Shown here: positions 15,701 through 25,092 of the stretch, one piece after another
Layout: each line of letters starts with the position of its first letter
How positions within the stretch are numbered: position 1 is the stretch's first letter
Assembly: GCA_013141385.1 (NCBI GenBank)
Contig: JABFRB010000001.1
Span: forward strand, 124,001 to 188,000
Direction of reading: 5' to 3'
Source: Bacteroidales bacterium
Lineage (GTDB): Bacteria; Bacteroidota; Bacteroidia; Bacteroidales; Tenuifilaceae
DNA length: 64,000 nt
The notes under the pieces: model-generated
What the model was told of the DNA's origin: nothing
Databases searched by the model: none
The model's input: the letters and a program-made list of their open reading frames with translations, nothing else
Program-made: the position numbers and the translations under genes

Positions 15701-17029
15701 CTATATATTAATTGTTCTACGACCTATGCTATAGTAAACAAAACCTTCTTCCAGCATCTCGTTTGGTTCGTAGATATTCCTACCATCAAAAATTACTTTA
15801 GATTTTAAAATTTTTGCGAGCATCTTATAATCAAGAGTCCTGAATTCTTGCCACTCGGTCATTAGTACAAGTGCATCAGCATCAAGTGCAGCATCATGCG
15901 GATCAATTGCATAAACTATTGAATTTCCAATTTTATGCTTTGTCTCTTCCATAGCAACTGGATCGTATGCCTTAACTGTAGCACCAGCTTCGAGTAATTT
16001 AGAGATTACCACCAAGGATGGCGCTTCGCGCATATCATCAGTATTGGGTTTGAACGAAAGACCCCAAATAGCAATCCGTTTCCCCTTTAGCTGTCCTTTA
16101 AAATGAGAATTTATTTTATCGAAAATAATCTCTTTCTGCCTATCATTTACCGATTCAACTGCCTTTAGAACCTCTAATCTATACTTATGCTCATCAGCAG
16201 TTTTAATTAAAGCTTTAACATCTTTAGGGAAGCAGCTGCCCCCATAACCTGCCCCAGGGTAAATGAATTTGTTTCCAATTCTCGTGTCTGAACCAATTCC
16301 TTTACGAACCATATTTACATCGGCACCTACAATTTCGCATAAATTAGCAATGTCGTTCATAAAGCTAATTCTTGTTGCCAACATAGCATTAGCTGTATAT
16401 TTGGTGAGTTCAGCGGATGGAATATCCATAAAAATGATTGGATGTCCATTTAACAGGAATGGTTTGTAAAGTTTTTTCATCAATTTTACTGCTTCCTCGG
16501 ATTCGGTACCAATAACAATTCTATCAGGTTTTAAGAAATCATCAATAGCAGCACCCTCTTTAAGGAATTCAGGATTTGATGCAACATCGAAAGGTATTTT
16601 GACTCCACGCTTATCTAATTCCTCTTGCACGGCAGCCTTAACTTTTTTTGCTGTGCCAATGGGTACGGTACTTTTTGTGGTAACTACTAAATATTGTGTC
16701 ATATGTTGACCAACCTCCCTTGCTACAGCAATAACATGTTTTAAATCAGCACTGCCATCTTCATCTGGAGGAGTTCCCACTGCAATAAAAACTGTTTCAA
16801 CCCCATCAAGGCTATCTTTGAGGCTTGTTGTAAAAAAGAGTCGTTCCTTTTCAACATTTTTACGAACCATGGTTTCCAATCCTGGTTCAAATATCGGTAT
16901 GATTCCTTTTTTAAGATTATCAATTTTATTTTTATCAATATCAACACAGGTAACAATAACACCAGTTTCTGCAAAGCAGGTACCCGTAACTAAACCTACG
17001 TAACCAGTACCAACAACTGAAATTTTCAT
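15701..17029 (-). CDS. ugd: UDP-glucose 6-dehydrogenase
   Basis: A 442-residue enzyme oxidising UDP-glucose to UDP-glucuronate with two NAD+. The Rossmann loop GTGYVGLVTGTCFAETG is at 7-23, and the catalytic cysteine lies in GYGGSCFPKD. The C-terminal UDP-binding domain includes WGLSFKPNTDDMREAPS. Length is typical. It is the first gene of the six-gene operon. Confidence 0.95.
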   Translation of the reverse strand: MKISVVGTGYVGLVTGTCFAETGVIVTCVDIDKNKIDNLKKGIIPIFEPGLETMVRKNVEKERLFFTTSLKDSLDGVETVFIAVGTPPDEDGSADLKHVIAVAREVGQHMTQYLVVTTKSTVPIGTAKKVKAAVQEELDKRGVKIPFDVASNPEFLKEGAAIDDFLKPDRIVIGTESEEAVKLMKKLYKPFLLNGHPIIFMDIPSAELTKYTANAMLATRISFMNDIANLCEIVGADVNMVRKGIGSDTRIGNKFIYPGAGYGGSCFPKDVKALIKTADEHKYRLEVLKAVESVNDRQKEIIFDKINSHFKGQLKGKRIAIWGLSFKPNTDDMREAPSLVVISKLLEAGATVKAYDPVAMEETKHKIGNSIVYAIDPHDAALDADALVLMTEWQEFRTLDYKMLAKILKSKVIFDGRNIYEPNEMLEEGFVYYSIGRRTINI

Positions 17030-17088
17030 ATTAATGCATTATTTACAATGAGTTCAACAAAAGATTATTTTTATCAAATTTTGAAAGT

Positions 17089-17096
17089 CAAAAATA
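17089..17096 (-). promoter_or_regulatory. Candidate promoter -7 box for the ugd operon
   Basis: The minus strand reads TATTTTTG, matching TAnnTTTG, 60 bp upstream of the ugd ATG in an AT-rich leader. No clear -33 element is seen. Confidence 0.45.
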
Positions 17097-17234
17097 AGTT
17101 TAAAAAATGAAATATTATTAAAGGTTTTTAATTGATAAATGTTTTTTAAAGAAGTTTTACCACAAATCATCTGTTGTTAAATGAATAATAACACAATATT
17201 TTAAACTTTTTTTCCTAGAAATGAAAAAGTTATG

Positions 17235-17242
17235 TACTTTTG
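17235..17242 (+). promoter_or_regulatory. Bacteroidota promoter -7 box for rpsA
   Basis: TACTTTTG matches TAnnTTTG and is followed by GCAG, the usual transcription-start context in this phylum. A T-rich -33 region lies about 20 bp upstream. It is 55 bp before the rpsA ATG. Confidence 0.75.
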
Positions 17243-17297
17243 CAGTCCATGTTTTTATTATTAATAATGTCTAACTAATTAATTTTAAACAAATTAA

Positions 17298-19181
17298 ATG
17301 ATTAATCACGAAGAAATGGCTTCTAATGAAGCAAGTATTGAAGTAAAAGAAGAAAAATTAACTTCCAAAAAACAGGCTTCAAAGTCAACTGAGGCTGGTG
17401 TAGAGGATTTTGATTGGGAATCGTATGCTGATGAAAGTATATACTCCCAAGATGATAAACAGAAATTTGAGTCGATGTACGATCAAACCCTTTCAATTAT
17501 TGGTGAAAGCGAAGTTATGGAGGGTACCGTTATTGCAATGAACAAACGTGAAGTTGTAATTAACATTGGCTATAAATCAGAAGGTGTAATAAGCCTTAAC
17601 GAATTCCGCTATAATCCTGATATGAAAATTGGTGATAAAGTAGAGGTTTACGTTGAAATTCAGGAGGATAAAAAAGGTCAACTAGTTCTTTCTCACAAAC
17701 AGGCACGTGCAATGCGTTCATGGGATCGCGTTAACTCTGCTCTTGAGAAAGATGAAATTATTAAAGGTTACATCAAATGTCGTACTAAAGGTGGTATGAT
17801 TGTAGATGTTTTTGGTATTGAAGCATTTTTACCAGGCTCACAGATTGATGTTAAACCAATTCGCGATTATGATATCTATGTTGGCAAAACAATGGAGTTC
17901 AAGGTTGTAAAAATCAACCAAGAATACAAAAACGTTGTTGTTTCGCATAAAGCACTTATTGAGGCTGAACTTGAACAACAGAAGAAAGATATCATTGCTA
18001 AGCTTGAAAAAGGACAGGTTCTTGAAGGAACCGTTAAAAATATTACCAGCTACGGAGTATTCATCGATCTTGGTGGCGTAGATGGTCTAATCCACATTAC
18101 TGACCTTTCATGGGGTCGTGTTACTCATCCAGAAGAGATTGTTCAACTAGATCAGAAGCTTAACGTCGTAATCTTAGATTTTGATGATGCTAAGAAACGT
18201 ATTGCTTTAGGTCTAAAACAACTTACTTCCCATCCATGGGATTCGCTTGATGCAAATCTAAAGGTTGGTGATGTACTTAAAGGTAAAGTAGTTGTACTTG
18301 CTGACTATGGTGCATTTGTTGAAATAGCACCTGGTGTTGAAGGTCTAATCCACGTTTCTGAAATGTCTTGGAGCCAACACTTACGTAGCGCACAGGAATT
18401 CCTAAAAGTTGGTGATATTGTTGATGCTCAAATTTTAACACTTGATCGCGATGAGCGCAAGATGTCATTGGGTATGAAACAGCTCAAAACTGATCCATGG
18501 TCAAAGATTGAAGAGAAATATCCTATTGGCTCACGTCATAACGCTAAAGCTCGTAATTTCACAACATTTGGTGTATTTGTTGAGATTGAGGAGGGTGTTG
18601 ATGGTTTAATTCACATCTCTGATTTAAGTTGGACAAAGAAAATTAAGCATCCTGCAGAATTTACAACCGTTGGTGCCGATATTGATGTTGTTGTACTTGA
18701 AATTGACAAAGAAAATCGTCGTTTAAGTTTAGGACACAAGCAACTTGAAGAGAACCCATGGGATGTATTCGAAACCCTTTTCATTGTTGATTCAGTTCAC
18801 GAAGGAACAATTATCGATATTTTTGATAAAGGTGCTGTTGTTGCCCTTCCTTATGGTGTTGAAGGCTTTGTAACTCCAAAACATCTTGTTAAAGAGGATG
18901 GTACAAATGCCAAAGTTGAAGAAAAATTATCCTTTAAAGTTATAGAATTCAACAAAGCTGCTAAACGCATAATTCTCTCACATAGTAGAGTTTATGAGGA
19001 CGTTAAGAAGACCGAGGAGAAAGTTGATAAAAAAGCTAAGCCTTCCACTACACAAAAAGCTGTGAAAAAGTTGAAAGCTAACTTAGAAAAGACTACCTTG
19101 GGTGATATTAGTGAACTAGCTGCTCTGAAAACTGAACTTGAGGAAACACAAAGGAAAGACGAGATTAACAGTAAAGAGTAG
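17298..19181 (+). CDS. rpsA: 30S ribosomal protein S1
   Basis: A 627-residue protein with six S1 RNA-binding repeats. The clearest are EGTVIAMNKREVVINIGYKS (near 75), EGTVKNITSYGVFIDLGGVD (near 249), a third near 335 and a fourth near 420. It has an acidic N-terminal leader (residues 1-70) and a Lys-rich C-terminal tail (580-627). S1 brings mRNA to the 30S subunit. Bacteroidota mRNAs usually lack Shine-Dalgarno sites, which makes S1 central here. The promoter is strong and the STAS gene follows 35 bp later. Confidence 0.95.
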   Translation: MINHEEMASNEASIEVKEEKLTSKKQASKSTEAGVEDFDWESYADESIYSQDDKQKFESMYDQTLSIIGESEVMEGTVIAMNKREVVINIGYKSEGVISLNEFRYNPDMKIGDKVEVYVEIQEDKKGQLVLSHKQARAMRSWDRVNSALEKDEIIKGYIKCRTKGGMIVDVFGIEAFLPGSQIDVKPIRDYDIYVGKTMEFKVVKINQEYKNVVVSHKALIEAELEQQKKDIIAKLEKGQVLEGTVKNITSYGVFIDLGGVDGLIHITDLSWGRVTHPEEIVQLDQKLNVVILDFDDAKKRIALGLKQLTSHPWDSLDANLKVGDVLKGKVVVLADYGAFVEIAPGVEGLIHVSEMSWSQHLRSAQEFLKVGDIVDAQILTLDRDERKMSLGMKQLKTDPWSKIEEKYPIGSRHNAKARNFTTFGVFVEIEEGVDGLIHISDLSWTKKIKHPAEFTTVGADIDVVVLEIDKENRRLSLGHKQLEENPWDVFETLFIVDSVHEGTIIDIFDKGAVVALPYGVEGFVTPKHLVKEDGTNAKVEEKLSFKVIEFNKAAKRIILSHSRVYEDVKKTEEKVDKKAKPSTTQKAVKKLKANLEKTTLGDISELAALKTELEETQRKDEINSKE

Positions 19182-19216
19182 TACATTAAGTTTGAACCAA
19201 TTTAATCCCGATAGCG

Positions 19217-19579
19217 ATGGAATTCAAAATTGACAAGCTGGAATACTGCACTTTGGTAGAAGTGTTAGAAGAAAAGCTCGATACGAATATTGCTCCCAGT
19301 CTTAAATCAGAGTTAGTACTGATTTCGGGTAACGGTGAGCGTAACATCGTGCTGGATCTAAACAGCTGCCGCTACTGCGATTCATCAGGTTTAAGCGCAA
19401 TTCTTGTAGCAAACCGTTTGTGCAAGAATGCAAATGGAACATTTGTGCTTACGGGTCTTACCGATGCAGTTGAGCGGTTGATAACAATTTCCCAACTTGA
19501 TACAGTGCTTAACATTGCTTATTCAAGAACCGAAGCAACAGAAATAATTAATAAGGCCGAAAAGGAACGTCAGAAATAA
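19217..19579 (+). CDS. STAS-domain protein (anti-sigma factor antagonist type)
   Basis: A 120-residue single STAS domain. The signature NIVLDLNSCRYCDSSGLSAILVANR (about 54-78) keeps the DSSG loop whose serine is phosphorylated in SpoIIAA-type antagonists. It probably relays a partner-switch signal; no partner kinase is adjacent, although SiaB/SiaC at 29.7 kb is a comparable module. It follows rpsA by 35 bp and a strong terminator closes the unit, so it is likely read through from the rpsA promoter. Confidence 0.85.
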   Translation: MEFKIDKLEYCTLVEVLEEKLDTNIAPSLKSELVLISGNGERNIVLDLNSCRYCDSSGLSAILVANRLCKNANGTFVLTGLTDAVERLITISQLDTVLNIAYSRTEATEIINKAEKERQK

Positions 19580-19622
19580 AATTTTCGGTAACAATTCTTA
19601 GTAATAGCGTATTGCCTACTTC

Positions 19623-19662
19623 AATCCGCTCATGTGCTTGATGCATGTGAGCGGATTTTTTA
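19623..19662 (+). terminator. Terminator after rpsA-STAS
   Basis: AATCCGCTCATGT pairs with ATGTGAGCGGATT, followed by a T run. Confidence 0.85.
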
Positions 19663-19950
19663 TTTGATTTTTTCGAATTGCAAGGGAAGACTTGTAGACG
19701 ATCTAGTGATATGTTTGCTTGCTACACCTAATATGTTGTAAAATTTTTATTGGTATTGATTAGATAGAAGATCTAAAATTTCAGTAAAGTATAGTTTCTT
19801 ATATTGAAATACACTTCTTTTTGATTAGACATTTATTCTTTAGAGAATTCTTATCAAGTTGAATCACATTCTTTGCCCACACTATACTTTCCAAGTAATT
19901 GTAAAGATAATATGTCCAGCATTTTTCTTTTCCAAAGTACTGCTCACAAA

Positions 19951-19984
19951 AAAAGGTCATTTACCTTTCGATAAATGACCTTTT
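19951..19984 (-). terminator. Terminator after the TonB-dependent receptor
   Basis: AAAAGGTCATTTA pairs perfectly with TAAATGACCTTTT around an 8-nt loop, 22 bp beyond the receptor stop. Confidence 0.85.
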
Positions 19985-20005
19985 CGGAAAAAATCTTCTT
20001 ATTAA

Positions 20006-23000
20006 CTATAAGATATAGCGAATTCCAAATTGAATTTGCCACTTTGAACGGGTCGAGAAATCATCGACAAAAGATTTCTTAAGATTTGGATTAAATTGGA
20101 AGTAAGGAACGTTACCATTATCAATACCACTAACTGAAATTGGAGTAGTTGTACGAGATAATTGGCGAACACCCCAATTTGAATTCAACATGTTACCCAT
20201 GTTCATAATATCAACTGATAATTGAAGGGTGTTTTTCCTTCCTTTTACATTGATGTTGAAATCTTGCATAAACCTGAAATCTATTTGTGAGAACCATGGC
20301 AAAGAAGCACCATTCCTCTCAGCATATTTACCACGACGATGTTTCAAATAAGGATCTTGATCAATAAATGCATTTAGAGCAGCCCATTGTGCAGCAGCAT
20401 CAGCAGCTGGAACACCTACACCACCGACAACAGTTCCAAAGTTTATTTCAGATTGATTTGCTGGAACATACAATAAATCGTTATTAGATATTGCATCACG
20501 GTTAAGATCACCTGCGTATGTATACGAATAGCGATTACCTTGACCAAGTTCAAAGAATAGACCAAAGGTTGAAGCCATTGATTTATAATCAACAGTATAT
20601 AACCAGCTGGAGATAATACGATGTTTCAAACCGTATCTTGACCATGATAGTTCAGGTGTGTTAGGATTGCCAACTACAGGGTTACGTTGGAAAGCATCAG
20701 CTGCAATTTCAGCAGGGATGGAAGTATAATCTTTTGATTGTTGGTATGTATAAGCAATATCACCTCTTAATCCAAAGTTCCATCTTTTAGCAATCTTCTC
20801 AGTTAAACTGAATTGGTAACCCTCTTTTACGTTATCAAGAACAATATAACCTGCATCAAGGAACCCAACAGATCCTGCAGATGCGGAGTATATATTAACT
20901 TCATTAAATCCAGCAAAAATTGCCCGATTATCAGCACCAGATAACGTTAATGAAGGAGCCTTCATGTTGTAATTGCGATGTACAATAGCGTTGATATCTT
21001 TTCCAAAAATACCTTCAACTGATGCTAACCAACCAGCACCAAATTTCCAATCAACTGCTAGGTCTGATTTCCAAACCTGTGGGAATTTGAAATCTTTAGC
21101 CGTTGAGTTAATCTGGAAAGTATATCCTGGAAACATACCTGGATTTGAAGCTTGATTACCTAACCAAACAAAAGGAATACGGCCTGTGAATATACCTGTA
21201 CCACCACGAACCATTAGAGAATTATCACCTTTTACATCATAGTTGAAACCAACTCTTGGTGACCACATTAGTTTTGATTTTGGCCATTCTGCAGGATTTA
21301 ATTTCACTGAATTACCATCCTTATCAACCCAGCCGTTAAAATTTGCAGCTTCTTGTGAAGCAGCTGTTACTGCAAGATCTTTTAAGTAAATAGGAACATC
21401 AACACGTAAACCTACAGTCAATTTGAATTTGCTGTTAACTTGCCACTCATCCTGAGCATAAACGCCTAATTGAGCAACATCAATTATTGGCAAAGCATAA
21501 GGTTTAAGATTTGCTGTGGCTACTTCGGCATTATAATCAACATCTGCCGTTGTAGTAGCTAAAAAGTCAGCTACGCTATTATAAGTATGCCAAGGATAGT
21601 AGAAAAGGTTGAATGAATTCTCAAAATAAAACTTTTCAAAGTTAACACCACCGGTAATTGTATGCTTATTAGCAAAGTAGGTAACGTTATCGGTAAATTG
21701 GAATATATTTTGTTTCAACAAGTTGTGTGTTGAGAACATTTCTGAACCGGCAGTTATTGCTAGATTACCATTACTATCGAAAATATCAATAACAGGGAAT
21801 TGAGCAGATTTTGGGGTTCTACTATCGTCGAACATAGTATAACCAATCAATAGTTTATTTGATAGTTTTGAAGAAAAGATAGAGTTTAACTCACCAACGA
21901 ATGAATGTATCTTATTATAAATTGTATAGGATGAATTTTCGAATGGTAAACGGAAGCTTGTAGGGCCACGACCAATAATTGCTTCTGGGTGAGGTAGAAT
22001 ATCTTTCCAAGCATCAAGCATATTGTAACGAACTACTAAATTGTGATTTTTTACAATGTTGTAATTCAATTTTACCAATAGTTTATTGTTAGATTTCTGA
22101 TGATTATAGCCTTGGTATGCACCTGCTTCGTAACCCCACTCGCTTAATAGATGATCGTGTACTGCCTGAATATCCGTAGCCAATACACTTGTAACATTGG
22201 AGCCCGTATTTGAACCAGTATTAGCAACAAATCCATGAGCTAATTGATCAGCACGTTCAGCTTCGAAATTAACGAAAAAGAATAATTTATCTTTGATGAT
22301 AGGTCCGCCAACACTTATACCCATTTGATTGGTCATGAAATTTAAGTTTGGTGCATCTACGCCACTAACTTTATCCCCAATCATACTTTCATTCCTGTAG
22401 AAATTATAGAGGGTTGCTTTAAATTGGTTTGTTCCCGATTTGGTAACTGCATTTATACCAGCTCCGGTAAAACCGCCCTCTCTTACATCAAAAGGAGCAA
22501 GTGAAACCTGAACTTGATCAATAGCATCCAATGAAACTGGTTGTGCATCTGATTGTCCGCCAGGAGTAGCATAATCTAGTCCAAATGAATTATTGAAAAT
22601 AGAACCGTCTAATGAAAAGTTATTATAAAGAACGTTTCTACCTCCAAAACTATTCCCATCACTTTGTGGGGTGAGTCTTGTTAAATCTTGTTGACTTCTT
22701 GTTATGGTTGGTAATGAGGTCATCTGTTTACCAACTAAGTTGGTCATAGCACCTGTTTGCTCACGACGGAATTCTTTCCCCGCCTTAACCACAACTTCGC
22801 CCAATTGTACAGTTGTACTTTTCATAACCAGTTCAACAAATGTGGTATTATTCAACTGCAAATCAATATCTTCTACTGATGCGTTTTCATACCCAACAAA
22901 TGTAACAGTTACTGTATAAGGACCACCAACCTTCATATTGCGGATGTTGAATTGGCCATTCTCTGAGGTAAATGTACCATACTGAGTTCCACTAGGCACG

Positions 23001-23149
23001 TGAACCGCAAGCACAGTGGCTAACAGCACCCCTTGACCTTTGTCGTCAATTACCTTACCCGATAGGGAAGAGGTTGTTACACCTTGAGAAAACAATGTCA
23101 CACTAAACAGCATAAACATTGCCAAAAACAAAAGAGACCTTTTTTTCAT
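20006..23149 (-). CDS. Oar-like TonB-dependent outer-membrane receptor
   Basis: A 1047-residue outer-membrane receptor. Residues 1-21 are a signal peptide ending LFSQG. A carboxypeptidase-regulatory-like Ig domain follows (about 28-115, SLSGKVIDDKGQG), then a plug domain with LVGKQMTSLPTITRSQQDLTRLTPQSDG and a barrel ending FGIRYIL. The plug and barrel resemble the Oar family, not SusC, and no SusD gene is adjacent. The ligand cannot be read from the sequence. It is single-gene, with its own terminator. Confidence 0.88.
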   Translation of the reverse strand: MKKRSLLFLAMFMLFSVTLFSQGVTTSSLSGKVIDDKGQGVLLATVLAVHVPSGTQYGTFTSENGQFNIRNMKVGGPYTVTVTFVGYENASVEDIDLQLNNTTFVELVMKSTTVQLGEVVVKAGKEFRREQTGAMTNLVGKQMTSLPTITRSQQDLTRLTPQSDGNSFGGRNVLYNNFSLDGSIFNNSFGLDYATPGGQSDAQPVSLDAIDQVQVSLAPFDVREGGFTGAGINAVTKSGTNQFKATLYNFYRNESMIGDKVSGVDAPNLNFMTNQMGISVGGPIIKDKLFFFVNFEAERADQLAHGFVANTGSNTGSNVTSVLATDIQAVHDHLLSEWGYEAGAYQGYNHQKSNNKLLVKLNYNIVKNHNLVVRYNMLDAWKDILPHPEAIIGRGPTSFRLPFENSSYTIYNKIHSFVGELNSIFSSKLSNKLLIGYTMFDDSRTPKSAQFPVIDIFDSNGNLAITAGSEMFSTHNLLKQNIFQFTDNVTYFANKHTITGGVNFEKFYFENSFNLFYYPWHTYNSVADFLATTTADVDYNAEVATANLKPYALPIIDVAQLGVYAQDEWQVNSKFKLTVGLRVDVPIYLKDLAVTAASQEAANFNGWVDKDGNSVKLNPAEWPKSKLMWSPRVGFNYDVKGDNSLMVRGGTGIFTGRIPFVWLGNQASNPGMFPGYTFQINSTAKDFKFPQVWKSDLAVDWKFGAGWLASVEGIFGKDINAIVHRNYNMKAPSLTLSGADNRAIFAGFNEVNIYSASAGSVGFLDAGYIVLDNVKEGYQFSLTEKIAKRWNFGLRGDIAYTYQQSKDYTSIPAEIAADAFQRNPVVGNPNTPELSWSRYGLKHRIISSWLYTVDYKSMASTFGLFFELGQGNRYSYTYAGDLNRDAISNNDLLYVPANQSEINFGTVVGGVGVPAADAAAQWAALNAFIDQDPYLKHRRGKYAERNGASLPWFSQIDFRFMQDFNINVKGRKNTLQLSVDIMNMGNMLNSNWGVRQLSRTTTPISVSGIDNGNVPYFQFNPNLKKSFVDDFSTRSKWQIQFGIRYIL

Positions 23150-23489
23150 AGATAGTTTGATTTAATTTAGTAAAAAGGATTGATTATTAGGGTTTGTGAG
23201 AGAAACACATTATAAAAACGATATATTAATTCTTAAGCCATAAAAATAACAATTTACTGTAAAAACAAGCAAATTAATTCTGAATTTCCTGTAAATATAG
23301 TTTTTTTCTAATAAAGCATTAACAAGTTGTTAGATAAAATATTCAATCTATTTAAACAAAAAATTAAACCTTAGTTTTTTGCCTAAATTAAGGTGGCATT
23401 AACTCAGGCGAAAAACATACTTCTATCATTAACAAAAATTTATTCAACCAATTTATTTGCTACCTTTGCCATTACAAATGTTTTATTCA
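23150..23489. other. Divergent promoter region between the TonB receptor and guaA
   Basis: AT-rich DNA carrying the guaA promoter at its right end. No clear TAnnTTTG box was found for the receptor on the minus strand. No other element is seen. Confidence 0.5.
23461..23468 (+). promoter_or_regulatory. Bacteroidota promoter -7 box for guaA
   Basis: TACCTTTG matches TAnnTTTG and is followed by GCCATT. Transcription would begin near 23474, which excludes the upstream ATG at 23457 as the start of guaA. Confidence 0.7.
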
Positions 23490-25019
23490 ATGCATCAGAG
23501 GATTCTTATATTAGATTTTGGATCTCAGTATACCCAACTTATAGCACGAAGAATTCGCGAGTTAAATGTTTATTGTGAAATATACCCATTTAACCATTAC
23601 CCATCTTTAGATTCTGGTATTAAAGGTGTTATATTGTCTGGGAGTCCTTTTTCTGTTCGCGAAACGAGTGCTCCTAAACCTGATTTAAGTGAGATCAAAG
23701 GGAAATACCCCCTTTTAGGAATTTGCTACGGAGCGCAACTACTTTCGATTACAAATGGGGGAGATGTTCAGCCTTCAAAAACCCGTGAGTATGGAAGGGC
23801 AACTCTAAAAGTTATTGATAGATCTTGTAATTTATTTTCAGATATTTCAGATACTTCGCAAGTTTGGATGTCCCATGGTGATACCATAACAGCTATCCCT
23901 CCAAATTTTAAAATTACAGCAAGTACAGATGATGTGAAAGTGGGAGCGTTTGAAATTCTAGGAGAATCAACATTTGGTATCCAGTTCCATCCTGAGGTTT
24001 ATCATACATCGGAAGGGATGGGTATACTTAAGAACTTTGTAGTAAATATCTGCGGATGCTCCCAAACATGGACTCCTGCTTCATTTGTAGAAGAAACAGT
24101 TAGCCAGCTTAAGCAACAGCTTGGGAACGATAAAGTTGTTCTTGGACTATCTGGTGGGGTTGATTCTTCGGTTGCATCCTTGCTACTGCACAAAGCGATT
24201 GGGAAAAACCTTACCTGTATTTTTGTGGATAATGGACTTTTGAGAAAGAATGAATTTTCTCAAGTACTCGATTCATATAAAAATCTTGGACTAAATGTAA
24301 TAGGTGTTGATGCAAGCCAACAATTCTATGATGACCTAAAAGGCATCTCCGAGCCAGAACAGAAACGTAAAAGTATTGGAAAAAATTTCATTGAGGTTTT
24401 TGATCAGGAAGCTCATAAAATTAAAGATGTTAAATGGCTTGGACAAGGAACAATTTACCCTGATGTAATAGAATCAGTTTCAGTCAATGGGCCATCGGCA
24501 ACAATAAAATCACATCATAACGTAGGTGGATTACCCGAAAAGATGAAATTGAAGGTTGTTGAGCCACTTCGATTACTATTTAAGGATGAAGTTCGTAGAG
24601 TAGGTAAAGAGTTGGGGTTACCCCAAAATATCCTTGGAAGACACCCATTCCCTGGGCCTGGATTAGGCATTCGTGTTTTGGGAGAGGTGAATCCAGAAAA
24701 AGTAAAACTACTTCAAGAAGCAGATCATATTTATATTCAAGGTTTACATGAACTAGGCTTGTACGATAAAATTTGGCAAGCTGGAGCAATTTTACTTCCC
24801 GTTCAATCAGTGGGTGTTATGGGCGATGAGCGTACATATGAATTTGTTGTTGCGCTGAGGGCTGTAACTTCTACAGATGGAATGACAGCCGACTGGTACC
24901 CATTACCCTACGATTTCTTAGCCAAGATTTCAAATGAGATTATTAATAAAGTTAAGGGAATAAATAGGGTTGTATACGATATTAGTTCAAAACCTCCAGC
25001 AACCATTGAATGGGAGTAG
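23490..25019 (+). CDS. guaA: GMP synthase (glutamine-hydrolysing)
   Basis: This enzyme makes GMP from XMP, ATP and glutamine. The chosen ATG at 23490 gives 509 residues beginning [17 protein letters not shown], the usual family start, and lies after the promoter. ATG at 23478 is a weaker alternative. The amidotransferase nucleophile is in GICYGAQL (about residue 78), with FHPEVYHT supplying His and Glu (about 165). The ATP pyrophosphatase P-loop is GLSGGVDSS (about 219-227). The C-terminal dimer domain ends KPPATIEWE. Confidence 0.95.
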   Translation: MHQRILILDFGSQYTQLIARRIRELNVYCEIYPFNHYPSLDSGIKGVILSGSPFSVRETSAPKPDLSEIKGKYPLLGICYGAQLLSITNGGDVQPSKTREYGRATLKVIDRSCNLFSDISDTSQVWMSHGDTITAIPPNFKITASTDDVKVGAFEILGESTFGIQFHPEVYHTSEGMGILKNFVVNICGCSQTWTPASFVEETVSQLKQQLGNDKVVLGLSGGVDSSVASLLLHKAIGKNLTCIFVDNGLLRKNEFSQVLDSYKNLGLNVIGVDASQQFYDDLKGISEPEQKRKSIGKNFIEVFDQEAHKIKDVKWLGQGTIYPDVIESVSVNGPSATIKSHHNVGGLPEKMKLKVVEPLRLLFKDEVRRVGKELGLPQNILGRHPFPGPGLGIRVLGEVNPEKVKLLQEADHIYIQGLHELGLYDKIWQAGAILLPVQSVGVMGDERTYEFVVALRAVTSTDGMTADWYPLPYDFLAKISNEIINKVKGINRVVYDISSKPPATIEWE

Positions 25020-25092
25020 GTAAACAATGAGCCTAATAATTCGTTTATATCGTTGATAACTATTAATATTTTAAAAGATAAAAAAATCTAAA

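Larger units (their letters stand above)
19580..20005. other. Convergent intergenic region with two terminators
   Basis: No gene is present. It holds the terminator of rpsA-STAS and the terminator of the TonB receptor, separated by about 290 bp of AT-rich sequence in which nothing else is seen. Confidence 0.6.

Noticed and set aside
20006-23149. SusC of a polysaccharide-utilisation locus
   Set aside because: The plug and barrel are Oar-like, and no SusD or glycoside hydrolase gene is nearby.
23457-23489. Upstream ATG as guaA start
   Set aside because: It precedes the promoter -7 box at 23461, so it cannot be in the mRNA.
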